The position numbers and the translations under genes are program-made. From positions 1 to 61,549 of the forward strand of contig NZ_BRVN01000018.1 of the NCBI RefSeq assembly GCF_026011735.1: a DNA stretch of 61,549 nt, given 5' to 3'. The stretch is from Dietzia sp. NCCP-2495. GTDB lineage: Bacteria > Actinomycetota > Actinomycetes > Mycobacteriales > Mycobacteriaceae. The notes under the pieces are model-generated. The model ran no database searches. It worked only from the letters and a program-made list of their open reading frames with translations, and was not told where the DNA came from. Shown here one piece after another: positions 49,235-58,050 of this stretch (position 1 is its first letter; every line of letters starts with the position of its first letter).

Positions 49235-50972
49235 GGTTACTCCCGGTGTCGTTCGAGATGGGATCTGGGGCGGCATCGATCACGGGTCCACTGGAGGGGG
49301 CCCCGTCTGTCGAGGAACTGCCTCGGGGCGTGGCACGGGTCGAGGCGCGAGTCGACGCGGTAGACGCCGCAGACAACCCGGTCGACGTCCCCGCGAAGCG
49401 TGCTCCGAACAGCGCCAGGGCCAGCAGGCCCACGGCCATGAGCGCCACCGACAGGGCCGACGAGGCGTTGTAGTCCCCGGCCCGCTGGTACTGGAAGATC
49501 ACCACTCCCAGTGTCTGGGTGCCCGGGGCGACGAGCAGCACCGACAGGGTCAACTCACGGACGGCGGTGAGCGCCACCATCACCATGCCGATCCCCGCCG
49601 CCGGGAGGGCCAGCCGGACGCTGGTGTCCATCCGACTGCGCAACGCTCCGGCGCCCCCGATTCGTGCGGCCTCCTCCATCGACGAGTGGATTCCCGCGAG
49701 CGGGCCCCGGACCGTCTGCACGACGATCGCGGTGAACGCGGTGACATACGCCCCGAGGATCACCCACCTGGTGTTGAACAGGCCGGTGTAGCGGCCGAGG
49801 ATGAGCCATCCGGTGGCGATCACCAGTCCCGGCACGGCCTGGGGAAGCAGGACGCTCAGCAGCATCGGTTCCCTGTCCCGGTTGGCCAGGCGGGTGGTGA
49901 ACAGCCCCACGAGGAGGCCGATCACGCCACAGATCAGTGCGGCACCCAGCGCCAGGAACACGGAGTTGACGATTCCGTCGACAGTGGTCGGGGCGGTGAG
50001 AGCGCGGCGGAAATTATCGAGTGTCGCGGTGTCGAGTGTGAGCGGGACACCGGGCGCCGGAAGCAGCGCCCGGACCAGCAGGCCCACGAGCGGGGCCGCG
50101 GTCACCACGACGCTGACCACCCACGCCGCAACGCCCAGCGGACGGCGGGCGCGTCCGAGTTCCTGTGGCTCGGCGACTCGACCTGTCCCGCCGAACTCCA
50201 CCCCGCCCTTGGAGACCTGCCGGTCCAGTAGCGTTCCCAGCACGCCGAGCAGCAACAACACGATCCCGATCTGCGACACCGTCTGCAGGGGCGAGACCAC
50301 CGACCCCGACTCGAGCATCCGGTAGACCAGGGTCGACAGGGTCTCGTACCCCGCGGGCAGACCCACGATCACGGGGATGCCGAAGTCGCCGATCCCACTG
50401 ACGAACGTCAGGGTGAACGCCGCGGCCATCGCCGGTCGGATGAGCGGCATCGTCACGTCGAGGTGCGTGCGAAGTGCCGTGGACCCTGACAGTCTCGACG
50501 CCTCCTCGAACTCCGCCGGGATCCTGCGCAGCGCCGCCGTGACCACGAAATACGCCATCGGGTAGGCGTGCAGGGTCAACAAGAACACCACGCCGGGACC
50601 GCCGTAGAAATTCCACGGCGCCACGCCGAACACACGGTCCAACAGTCCGCCGTCGGTGAGCAGTCCGCTCCACGCGATGGCCCCGATGAACGGCGGGATG
50701 AACAGCGGTGTGAGCAGCAGCAGACGCAGGGCTCCTCGACCGGGCAGGTCGGTGCGGTCCAGCAGGAATGCCATGATCGTGCCGATGATCACGGCTCCGA
50801 TCGCGGACAGCAGAGAGCTGACGAGACTGTTGACCGTGGCCTGCCCCAGACCTTCCTCGATGAGCTCGGGCAGGTGGTTGGCCCCCAGCCCCAGCGAGAC
50901 GACCATGGCCAGGGGCACGACCATGACGCCCGCGAGGGCCGCCCACAGGGCGAGACGAAGGGTGAGGGTCAC
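49227..50972 (-). CDS. fbpB: Iron-type ABC transporter permease (fused)
   Basis: A 581-aa membrane protein with about 12 helices and two BPD_transp_1 halves, as in FbpB. EAA loops are visible at EFEEASRLSGSTALRTHLDVTMPLIRPA (about 160-187) and SMEEAARIGGAGALRSRMDTSVRLALPA (about 440-467). It begins with GTG directly after the binding-protein stop. The C-terminal 60 residues are Ser/Thr/Ala-rich and disordered. Confidence 0.85.
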   Translation of the reverse strand: MTLTLRLALWAALAGVMVVPLAMVVSLGLGANHLPELIEEGLGQATVNSLVSSLLSAIGAVIIGTIMAFLLDRTDLPGRGALRLLLLTPLFIPPFIGAIAWSGLLTDGGLLDRVFGVAPWNFYGGPGVVFLLTLHAYPMAYFVVTAALRRIPAEFEEASRLSGSTALRTHLDVTMPLIRPAMAAAFTLTFVSGIGDFGIPVIVGLPAGYETLSTLVYRMLESGSVVSPLQTVSQIGIVLLLLGVLGTLLDRQVSKGGVEFGGTGRVAEPQELGRARRPLGVAAWVVSVVVTAAPLVGLLVRALLPAPGVPLTLDTATLDNFRRALTAPTTVDGIVNSVFLALGAALICGVIGLLVGLFTTRLANRDREPMLLSVLLPQAVPGLVIATGWLILGRYTGLFNTRWVILGAYVTAFTAIVVQTVRGPLAGIHSSMEEAARIGGAGALRSRMDTSVRLALPAAGIGMVMVALTAVRELTLSVLLVAPGTQTLGVVIFQYQRAGDYNASSALSVALMAVGLLALALFGARFAGTSTGLSAASTASTRASTRATPRGSSSTDGAPSSGPVIDAAPDPISNDTGSNRA

Positions 50973-52016
50973 CTACCGGACGGCCTCGTTGAAGGCGGCC
51001 ACCGCCGACTCCTTGGAGGCCGCGATCTCGTCCAGATCCTGGTCGAACAGGGTGATATCGGCCATGGCCGGTGCTCCCTCGGGGCTACCCGCATCGTCAC
51101 GGACCGGCAGGTAGCTCTGCTCGACGGCGAGCTCCTGGCCCGTCTTCGAGACGATGAAGTCGAGGAACAGTTCGGCCGCCTCCGGGTTCGGGGCGTCGGC
51201 GAAGATCGCGCCGGGCTGGGTGATGTAGGGGACGCCTTCCTCCGGGTAGCTGACAGCGATCGGCGAGCCCTTGGCCGCGAGGTCGCGAACCAGGTAGTCG
51301 ACCACGATGCCGATCGACCGGGCGCCCTCGGCCACGGCCTGCGCGACCGGTCCGTTGGACTCGGCCACCTGCGGGGAGTTGGCACCGAGCGCCTGGATCC
51401 ACTCGGAGCCGAGCTCCGGCTGGAGGCTCCACGCCGCCGCGTTGAACGCCGCGGCTCCGGAGACGTCCGGGTTGGGTAGGACGATGCGGTCCTTGTATTC
51501 CGGCTCCGTCAGCGCCGCCCACGACGTCGGGGGCTCGGTGACGTCGTTGGTGTTGTAGGCGATCACGGTCGGGATCACGCGCGTACCGACGTAGTAGCCG
51601 TCCGGATCCAGCGCGAACTCCTCGAGGGCGTCGGCCTCGGCGGGCTCGTACTCTCGGAGCAGGTCCTCATCTTTGTACGCCTCGAAGGTCGGGACGTCGG
51701 CGGCCAGGAGGATGTCCGCGGCCACGGCGCCGGTGGAGCGCTCGGCCTCGATGCGGGCCTTGAGGTCACCGGTACCCGCGCGGAACACGTTGACCTCGAT
51801 GCCCGGCTGCTCCTCGTTGAACGCGGCGATGATCTGGTCGATCTTGGCCTGCGGCTCGGAGGTGTACAGCGTGATCTCACCCGTGGCACCCGAGGAGCCC
51901 TCGGCCGTGGCCGACTCCGTGCTCTCGGGCTCAGCACACCCGGCCAGACCCACGGCACCGGCGGTGAGAACCGCGAGAGACGCCTGTACCGTACGACGGC
52001 CGATCGATCGAGACAT
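50973..52016 (-). CDS. fbpA: Iron-type ABC substrate-binding lipoprotein
   Basis: A 347-aa lipoprotein with lipobox VGLAGC (Cys near 27), then a Ser/Ala-rich linker and a type-II periplasmic-binding fold: ITLYTSEPQAKIDQIIAAFNEEQPGIEVNVFRAGTGDL, DIGI-like SIGIVVDYLV and the ligand-loop VEQSYLPVRDDAG. The start YTSEPQ and the distal Tyr residues fit Fbp/putrescine-thiamine class members; iron is favoured by the operon but not proven. I see no IdeR box in front. Confidence 0.82.
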   Translation of the reverse strand: MSRSIGRRTVQASLAVLTAGAVGLAGCAEPESTESATAEGSSGATGEITLYTSEPQAKIDQIIAAFNEEQPGIEVNVFRAGTGDLKARIEAERSTGAVAADILLAADVPTFEAYKDEDLLREYEPAEADALEEFALDPDGYYVGTRVIPTVIAYNTNDVTEPPTSWAALTEPEYKDRIVLPNPDVSGAAAFNAAAWSLQPELGSEWIQALGANSPQVAESNGPVAQAVAEGARSIGIVVDYLVRDLAAKGSPIAVSYPEEGVPYITQPGAIFADAPNPEAAELFLDFIVSKTGQELAVEQSYLPVRDDAGSPEGAPAMADITLFDQDLDEIAASKESAVAAFNEAVR

Positions 52017-52123
52017 CCAGAAAACTCCTCATCCTGAGAACCACATGAGCGCCCAATGATGACAGTCTCACACCACCCGCCCGGAAGATCCGGGTGAATG
52101 CGGAATGAACTCCTGCTCGACAC

Positions 52124-52205
52124 CGGACGTCAGCCGGTCCGAAGCAGGGCGTCAGTTGGCCTAATTCCGGGCGTCAGCTGTCCGAGAGCCGGGCGTCAGC
52201 CGGCC
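52124..52205. repeat. ~22-bp degenerate tandem repeat (4 units)
   Basis: Units with core (C)GG(A/G)CGTCAG start near 52124, 52147, 52168 and 52190. The last one runs through the stop codon of the SRPBCC gene. Confidence 0.6.
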
Positions 52206-52663
52206 ACGGCCGCCGCGAGGTTCGCCAGCGCGTCCTCAAGCTGCTGCTGCGAGACCAGCGGGAACTTGATCTTCTCCAGGTACTTCTTGTCCGTGACCTT
52301 CGACCAGTCGTAGGTATGACGCACCAGTGTCGAGTCGGAACCCTGCGGCTCGAGCTCCCAGACCCACTCCCAGCCCGGGGGCTCGATGCCGGGACCGGGC
52401 GCTGTCCGCCAGGCCAGCAGTTTGTCCGCTGCGTAGCCCACGACGTGATTCTCGGTGCGGTATTCGCCGCCCCGGTGCGGACCTTCCATATCCATCTGGA
52501 AAGTGTCGCCGACCTGCTGGATCCGGTCGGTCTTGTGGTCGCCGCGCACGAATCCGGAGCCGTCCAGCCGGGCATGGTTCTCGGGGTTGGACAGGAACTC
52601 GAAGATCTCGGCCGCCGAGTGGTCGATCACGCGCTCGACGGTGATGGAGGTGGAATTACTCAT
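52196..52663 (-). CDS. SRPBCC (START/Bet v1-like) family protein
   Basis: A 155-aa helix-grip protein: SITVERVIDHSAAEIFEFLSNPENHARLDGSG at the start (about 5-36), VGDTFQMDM and ENHVVGYAADKLLAWRTAPG typical of polyketide-cyclase/dehydrase-like SRPBCC. It would bind a hydrophobic ligand; no enzymatic role can be assigned. It is a monocistron divergent from a dienelactone hydrolase gene. Confidence 0.82.
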   Translation of the reverse strand: MSNSTSITVERVIDHSAAEIFEFLSNPENHARLDGSGFVRGDHKTDRIQQVGDTFQMDMEGPHRGGEYRTENHVVGYAADKLLAWRTAPGPGIEPPGWEWVWELEPQGSDSTLVRHTYDWSKVTDKKYLEKIKFPLVSQQQLEDALANLAAAVAG

Positions 52664-52750
52664 GCCCCCACCCTGCACCCTCCGAGGCGATCTCGCATCC
52701 GGCCGAGCTCCCGTTCGCCGGCGCCGGTGCCGGCGCACGCGCCTGTGCCG

Positions 52751-52804
52751 GTGTTCGTGCTGATGGCGGTGCTCGTGCTGATGGCGGTGCTCGTGCTGTG
52801 GCCG
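52751..52804. repeat. 18-bp tandem repeat (3 units)
   Basis: Units at 52751, 52769 and 52787 share GTG(T/C)TCGTGCTGATGGCG; the third is diverged at its end. It lies between the divergent SRPBCC and dienelactone hydrolase genes. Confidence 0.8.
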
Positions 52805-52838
52805 GTGACGTGACGTACCCACGTGGTAAGCACGTGAT

Positions 52839-53570
52839 ATGGGAACCACGCTCGAGATCACCACGGACGACGGCACCGCGGAGGCCTACCTCACCGGGTC
52901 CGGGCCGGGAGTGTTGCTGTTCATCGACGCCATCGGACTGCGGCCACGCATCGAGGAGATGGCCGACCGGATCGCCGGCTGGGGCTACACGGTCCTGGCC
53001 CCGAATGTCTTCTACCGACTCGGCACCCGCGAAGAGCTACTGCCGCCTTTGGACCTCACCGTCCCCGAGAACCGAAAAGCCTACGGACCGGTCATCATGC
53101 CGCGTGTGCAGGGCTACACACCGGACCAGTCCAACCCGGACACCGAGCGCTGGCTGGACGTCCTGGGTGAGCACGCCACCCCGGGCCAGGTCGGCGTGAC
53201 CGGCTACTGTATGGGTGCACGGCTCGCGATCCGCGCGGCGGCCCTGCGTCCCGAACTGGTCGCCGCGGCGGCCGGGTTCCACGGCGCGGCCCTGGTCGAC
53301 GGTTCCGACGAGAGTCCACACCTGCTGCTTCCCCACTGCCGCGCCGAGTTCGCATTCGGGCACGCCGACGCCGACCCGGCCAACGACGCGGAGGCGATCG
53401 CCGAACTGGGCCGGGCGCTCGACGCCGCCGGGCTCACGGCGCGGAACGAGACTTATCCGGACGCGCCGCACGGGTTCAGCATGTCGGACACCGCGTCGTA
53501 CCAGGAAGCCGGCGCCGAGCGGATGTTCCAGACGCTCGAGGACCTGTTCAGGCGGACGCTTCGCGGCTAG
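52839..53570 (+). CDS. Dienelactone hydrolase family protein
   Basis: A 243-aa alpha/beta hydrolase. The nucleophile is Cys in TGYCMGARLA (near 126), as in dienelactone hydrolases, with later Asp (HADADPAND near 180) and His (DAPHGFSM near 210). Classical members open dienelactone in chloroaromatic catabolism; most homologues have no tested substrate. It starts at ATG 52839; GGTAAGCACGTGAT precedes it without a clear ribosome site. Its stop lies in a direct repeat. Confidence 0.85.
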   Translation: MGTTLEITTDDGTAEAYLTGSGPGVLLFIDAIGLRPRIEEMADRIAGWGYTVLAPNVFYRLGTREELLPPLDLTVPENRKAYGPVIMPRVQGYTPDQSNPDTERWLDVLGEHATPGQVGVTGYCMGARLAIRAAALRPELVAAAAGFHGAALVDGSDESPHLLLPHCRAEFAFGHADADPANDAEAIAELGRALDAAGLTARNETYPDAPHGFSMSDTASYQEAGAERMFQTLEDLFRRTLRG

Positions 53571-53598
53571 CTGTGCTGACCACGGACGCTTCGCGGCT
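53553..53598. repeat. 16-bp perfect direct repeat at DLH stop
   Basis: CGGACGCTTCGCGGCT is at 53553-53568, overlapping the hydrolase stop, and again at 53583-53598; the period is 30 bp. It lies before the convergent SDR gene, like the repeat at 2700-2750. Confidence 0.8.
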
Positions 53599-53619
53599 GA
53601 CCGCGTCCGGCAGGCGCGG

Positions 53620-54489
53620 TCACGTCGCGCTCTCGGCATGCGCCACGGCGGTCGTTCCGCTCGAATTTCCCGTCACCCGGCCGATGAGCCGAGTGCTCGC
53701 GAGGAAGGTGGCGCGCGTGTACCGCTTGGAGTACCAGGCGAACGTGGCGAACGCGTCCGGGGTGATGACGGTGCGCCGCGCCTCGATCCCCTTCACCGAC
53801 CGTCTGGCGATGATCTCCGAGGTCAGGTGGGTCTTGGACAGCAACTTCCGGGCCATCTCGTCGGCCTCCGGGTCATCCCCGGACAGCGAGTCGGCGAGCC
53901 CCGACCGGAAGAACTGCGGGCAGATGACCGACGTGGTGATCCCGCGCGGGCGCAGTTCGGCGTCGAGGGTCTCGCCCAGGGCGACGGCCGCGGCCTTGGT
54001 GGCGTTGTAGGCGCTCATCGACGGCGCGTGGACGAGGCCCGCGGCGGAGGCGGTGATGACGATCCGCCCTCCCCGCGGCAGGTTGCCGGCCAGCGCGCGG
54101 CAGCCCCGGACGATGCCGAGCACGTTGATGTCGATGATGCGCTCCCAGGAGGCCATGGTCGTGGTCTCGAGTGAACCGCCGACGGCGATACCGGCGTTGT
54201 TGACGAGGATGTCGAGGGAGTCGACGACGACTGCGACGTCCGCCCAATCGGCATCTGAGGTCACGTCGAGTTTCCGGTATGACCAGATGCCCGGCAGCTC
54301 CGTGACCTCGGGTGGGGCCTCGGCATGGATATCGGTGAGGATCACCTCGTCGCCCAGCGCCAGGTACTCGTGGGCCAGCGCCAGACCCAGTCCGGAGGCG
54401 GCGCCGGTGATGAGGACCCGCCGGCCCCCGGGTCCGGCTTCCGGGATCTTCTCGCCCAGGACGGTGCGTAGGGTTTCGGACACGCTCAT
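53620..54489 (-). CDS. SDR oxidoreductase of the BVMO operon
   Basis: A 289-aa SDR: TGAASGLGLALAHEYL (near 28), NNAGIAVGG (near 98), YNATK active site (near 164), plus a C-terminal hydrophobic extension (ATFLASTRLIG) typical of membrane-associated SDRs. It starts 4 nt inside the BVMO stop (ATGA). It may reduce or oxidise the ester or alcohol made with the BVMO, like the SDR of the mycobacterial mymA operon. Confidence 0.85.
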   Translation of the reverse strand: MSVSETLRTVLGEKIPEAGPGGRRVLITGAASGLGLALAHEYLALGDEVILTDIHAEAPPEVTELPGIWSYRKLDVTSDADWADVAVVVDSLDILVNNAGIAVGGSLETTTMASWERIIDINVLGIVRGCRALAGNLPRGGRIVITASAAGLVHAPSMSAYNATKAAAVALGETLDAELRPRGITTSVICPQFFRSGLADSLSGDDPEADEMARKLLSKTHLTSEIIARRSVKGIEARRTVITPDAFATFAWYSKRYTRATFLASTRLIGRVTGNSSGTTAVAHAESAT

Positions 54490-56123
54490 CGGCTCAGGCC
54501 CACCTTGTCGTCGTCGTTGTCGTTCGCTCTCTCCACCCCGCGGTCAGTCCCCACCCCGCGGTTTTTCTCCGCCTGGTGGTCGCGGTCCCCGGCCAGGCGC
54601 GCGCCGGACAGCTCCACGTCCGGCCCGAACGCCATCCCGCGGCTCTGGTCGCCGAACGCCAGCTCCGGGATCTCCACCAGGTAGTTCTGCACGTAGCGCC
54701 ACGGACGCTCGTCGCCCTGCTTGGGGAAACGGTGGCCGTCGCGCTTGATGTAGCCGGCGTCGAACTCGAGCAGGAGACGGTTCGCGGGCGCGTCCGGCAG
54801 CACTGGGGCGTAGACCTCGTCGCCGCGCTTCCACAGCTTGACCATGTAGCGCGAGACCATGTCCGCACGCAGCGTCCACGAGGAGTTGATGTAGCCCACG
54901 GTGAAGCTGAAGTTGGGCACGCCGGCGAGCATCATGCCGCGGTAGGTGGCCTGCGCGGGGATGTCCAGCGGTCGGCCGTCGATGCTCAGCGTGCCGCCGC
55001 CGAACGCCAGCAGGCGCAGGCCGGTGGCCGAGACGATCACGTCGGCGGGGATCTCGACGCCTGTAGTGAGGCGGATGCCGGTCGGCGTGAAGGTCTCGAT
55101 GTTTCCGGTCACCACACGGGCGCCGCGCTGCAGGGAGCGGAAGATGTCGCCGTCGGGGGCCTTGCAGACGCGCTGGTCCCACGGCCGGTAGCTCGGTGTG
55201 AAGTGCTCGTCGATCATCTCGTCCGGGATGAAGCGGCGCTGCATCGCACGCAGGGCGGCCTTGAACAGCCACGGCGCCCGCTGCGCGATCACGTACTGCG
55301 ACATGTCCCGCGCGCCGTGGTTGAGGCGGGCGACCCTGTACGCGGCCGATCCGGGGAGCACCCGCTTCCAGAACGCGCTGATTCGGTCCTTGGTGGGCAG
55401 CGGACCGATGTAACTGGGAGTGCGCTGCAGCATCGTCACCTCGGCGCTGAGTTCCTCCAGCGCGGGCAGCAGCGTCACGGCCGTGGCACCCGAGCCGATC
55501 ACGACGATCCTCTTGCCCGCACATTCCAGGTCGTCGGGCCACTGCTGCGGGTGGATGATCCGCCCTGCGAAATCGGCCTCGCCCGGGAACTCGGGGCGGT
55601 AGCCCTCGGCGTGGGAGTAGTAGCCCGAGCCGTAGTGGACGCGGCGGGACCAGACGATCCGCTCGGTGGGGCCGGACCGCTCCCCGGCGGCGCCCGTCTC
55701 GCCCTCGCCACCACCGGTCACGCACGTGATCCGATACAGCTGACGCGCGCTTTCCCAGTTCGAGTCGGCGACCCACGACCGCAGGCGCAGGCGGTCCAGC
55801 GCGCCGGCCGACCGGGCGGCCTCGCGGATGTACTCCTTGATGTCCGCGCCCCCGCCGAGCGTGGAGCCGTGCGGCCAAGGGCGGAACGGGAAGCCGAAGG
55901 TCGCCATGTCCGAGTCCGAGCGGATGCCGGGGTAGCGGAAGGTGTGCCACGTGCCGCCCAGGTCGTCGGCGCTGTCGTGGACCTCCCAGTTCCAGTGTGG
56001 GAAGGCCTGGTTGACGTGGTGCGCGAGGTCGATCCCGGAGATGCCGGCGCCCACGATCAGCAGGTCGAGCGGGTTCTCGGGACTCGAGCCCGGCCACTCC
56101 TGCTTGTCATCTGAGGTGCTCAT
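54486..56123 (-). CDS. Flavin-containing Baeyer-Villiger monooxygenase, MymA-like
   Basis: A 545-aa enzyme with FAD loop IVGAGISGIDLAHHVN (near 23), BVMO fingerprint FAGRIIHPQQWP (near 180) and NADPH loop GSGATAVTLLP (near 201). It inserts oxygen into ketones or oxygenates soft nucleophiles using NADPH and O2. The last residues (NDNDDDK) derive from a near copy of the dispersed 12-mer. ATG 56123 is 90 bp from the divergent AraC start. With the downstream SDR it mirrors the virS-mymA locus, which is linked to mycolate or acid tolerance in mycobacteria. Confidence 0.88.
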   Translation of the reverse strand: MSTSDDKQEWPGSSPENPLDLLIVGAGISGIDLAHHVNQAFPHWNWEVHDSADDLGGTWHTFRYPGIRSDSDMATFGFPFRPWPHGSTLGGGADIKEYIREAARSAGALDRLRLRSWVADSNWESARQLYRITCVTGGGEGETGAAGERSGPTERIVWSRRVHYGSGYYSHAEGYRPEFPGEADFAGRIIHPQQWPDDLECAGKRIVVIGSGATAVTLLPALEELSAEVTMLQRTPSYIGPLPTKDRISAFWKRVLPGSAAYRVARLNHGARDMSQYVIAQRAPWLFKAALRAMQRRFIPDEMIDEHFTPSYRPWDQRVCKAPDGDIFRSLQRGARVVTGNIETFTPTGIRLTTGVEIPADVIVSATGLRLLAFGGGTLSIDGRPLDIPAQATYRGMMLAGVPNFSFTVGYINSSWTLRADMVSRYMVKLWKRGDEVYAPVLPDAPANRLLLEFDAGYIKRDGHRFPKQGDERPWRYVQNYLVEIPELAFGDQSRGMAFGPDVELSGARLAGDRDHQAEKNRGVGTDRGVERANDNDDDKVGLSR

Positions 56124-56213
56124 GTCAAGTACCGTAGCCGCCCGCCGCCGCCGAGACTTTCCCGAACGCGCCAAGAAGTTGAGATTTCGCGCCAACGGGC
56201 GCAGTGTGACGGC

Positions 56214-57266
56214 ATGGCGTACATCCGATCGGCCGGCCTGCGCGGCGTCCGGCAGGTGGTCACCGGGCTGGGCGGCGACCCCAATGACCTGGCACGACGC
56301 TGCGGACTGCCCGCACAGGCACTGGACAGCGACGAGATCCTGGTCGAGGACCTGTCGATCGCCCTGCTCCTGGAGACGGCCGCCGCCGAGCTCGACTGCC
56401 CGGACCTGGGCCTACGGGTGGCACAGCTGCAAGACCTGGACATGCTCGGGCCGGTCGCGGTGGCGGTGAAGAACGCGCGCAGCACCACCCAGGCGCTCGA
56501 GATGACCTCCAAGTACCTGTTCTTCCACTCGCGCTCGATCGAGATCACGGTGGTCCCCGACCCCAGGGGCGACGACGACGTGCTGGGGGTGCGCTTCGGC
56601 TACCGGGACCCGGACCAGGTGATCCCTCCACAGTCCGTCGACCTGGTGCTGTTGTTCCTGCACCGCGCCATGCAGAGCGTGCTGGGGCACGACTACGGGC
56701 TGCTCACGGTGGAACTGCCGAACGAGCTCAATGTCCCCGCCGAGCAGTACGAGGCCCTGTTCGGCGCCCCGGTGACCGGGGAGTCGCCGGACGCGGTGTT
56801 GCGCGTGCCGTCCGCGCTGCTCGGGCAGCCGATCACCGGCGGTGACCAGACACTGCAGCAGCTCGCGCTGCGCTACCTGGACCAGCACGTCCCGGCCGAT
56901 CAGCACGGGCCGACCGACCAGGGATCCACCGCGGGCCCTCCCGGCTTCCTCGACCACACCCGGGCCGCCCTGCAGCAGGCGCTGGAGACCGGCACCTCGT
57001 CGCTGGCCGCCGTGGCGGGGATGCTCGCGGTCTCGCCCCGCACCCTGCAGCGCGAGCTCGCCCACGAGGGCACGACGTTCTCCGCGCTCCGCGACGAGGT
57101 CCGCCGCGAGACGGCGCTACGCCTGCTCACCACCACCCGGATCCCGCTGTACCAGATCGCCTCCGCCGTCGACCTGGGCGACGCCACCACGTTCAGCCAG
57201 TACGCACGACGCTGGTGGGGGACGTCGGCCCGCCAGGTGCGACAGCGCGGCGCACCCGCGGTGTAA
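56214..57266 (+). CDS. AraC family regulator, VirS-like
   Basis: A 350-aa AraC/XylS regulator. The N-terminal ~200 residues are the arabinose-binding-like domain of the VirS/OruR type (RSAGLRGVRQVVTGLGG at the start); the C-terminal double HTH is seen in GMLAVSPRTLQRELAHEGTTF and ETALRLLTTTRIPLYQIASAVDLGDATTFSQYARRWWGTS. By the virS precedent it should control the divergent BVMO-SDR operon, from the 90-bp gap between them. Confidence 0.88.
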   Translation: MAYIRSAGLRGVRQVVTGLGGDPNDLARRCGLPAQALDSDEILVEDLSIALLLETAAAELDCPDLGLRVAQLQDLDMLGPVAVAVKNARSTTQALEMTSKYLFFHSRSIEITVVPDPRGDDDVLGVRFGYRDPDQVIPPQSVDLVLLFLHRAMQSVLGHDYGLLTVELPNELNVPAEQYEALFGAPVTGESPDAVLRVPSALLGQPITGGDQTLQQLALRYLDQHVPADQHGPTDQGSTAGPPGFLDHTRAALQQALETGTSSLAAVAGMLAVSPRTLQRELAHEGTTFSALRDEVRRETALRLLTTTRIPLYQIASAVDLGDATTFSQYARRWWGTSARQVRQRGAPAV

Positions 57267-57283
57267 GTGGGACAATGGGCGCC

Positions 57284-57946
57284 ATGAACGCGTCCCCGTC
57301 GTCTGATCCGCTGTCCCTCCTCGGCATGGGGATGCCGGAGGACGACGCGGACACGGCGGACGACCCGGTCCGCGAGCAGATCCTCGACGCGGCGATCGCG
57401 CAGTTCTCCAGCGTCGGGATCGCCCGGTCCACGATGGGCGACATCACAAGGAGGGCCGGCCTGGCGCGGATGACGCTGTACCGACGGTTCTCCACCAAGC
57501 AGGAGTTGGTCGAGGCCGCACTCATGCGGGAGGCCGCCTGGTTCCTGGAGGAGTTGCAGCGGGAGGTCGACACCCACGCCGCGCTCGAGGTCAAGCTCAC
57601 CGAGGGGTTCGCGTTCGCGATCTCCCGGCTGCGGGACCACGGCCTGCTCAACCGGCTCCTGGAGACCGAGGCGGAGTCGACCGTCCCCCACTTCACTGTG
57701 CAGGGCGCGCCGCTGATCACGGCGGCGGCCCACTTCCTCGCCGACCTGGTCTCGCGCAGCGTCCACGACTCGCGGAGCCACGAGGAGATCCTGGTGGTCT
57801 CCGAGGTGGTGGTGCGCCTGGTGGTCTCGTTCGTCCTCAGCCCGTCACTGATCATCGACCTGGACGACCAGGACACGGTCAAGTCTTTCGCGCGGAATCA
57901 GCTCGGCCCGCTGCTGGGCCCGTCGGAGTTCCCCCGCGACGCCTGA
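57284..57946 (+). CDS. TetR family regulator
   Basis: A 220-aa TetR. The HTH (about 25-70) reads ILDAAIAQFSSVGIARSTMGDITRRAGLARMTLYRRFSTKQELV. The C-terminal ligand domain is unassigned. GACAAT (57271-57276) lies 7 nt before ATG 57284, making this the leaderless start; the upstream frame is shadow. It lies 227 bp before the AurF-like gene and may bind the palindromes at 58081-58116. Confidence 0.88.
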   Translation: MNASPSSDPLSLLGMGMPEDDADTADDPVREQILDAAIAQFSSVGIARSTMGDITRRAGLARMTLYRRFSTKQELVEAALMREAAWFLEELQREVDTHAALEVKLTEGFAFAISRLRDHGLLNRLLETEAESTVPHFTVQGAPLITAAAHFLADLVSRSVHDSRSHEEILVVSEVVVRLVVSFVLSPSLIIDLDDQDTVKSFARNQLGPLLGPSEFPRDA

Positions 57947-58050
57947 CCACCGTCTGACACACGGCCCGCACCCGGGCCGACACCTCGCTTCCCACGGCCT
58001 GACTTTCCACGGCCTCACCAGGGCCGCACCGGAAACCGGCGTCCCCACCG

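Noticed and set aside
52700-52876. His-rich minus-strand extension of the SRPBCC protein
   Set aside because: The His/Glu/Arg pattern is just the 18-bp tandem repeat read in another frame; the domain starts cleanly at 52663.
54576-56114. A 512-residue plus-strand frame opposite the BVMO gene
   Set aside because: Same reason: a GC-driven shadow of a clear enzyme gene.
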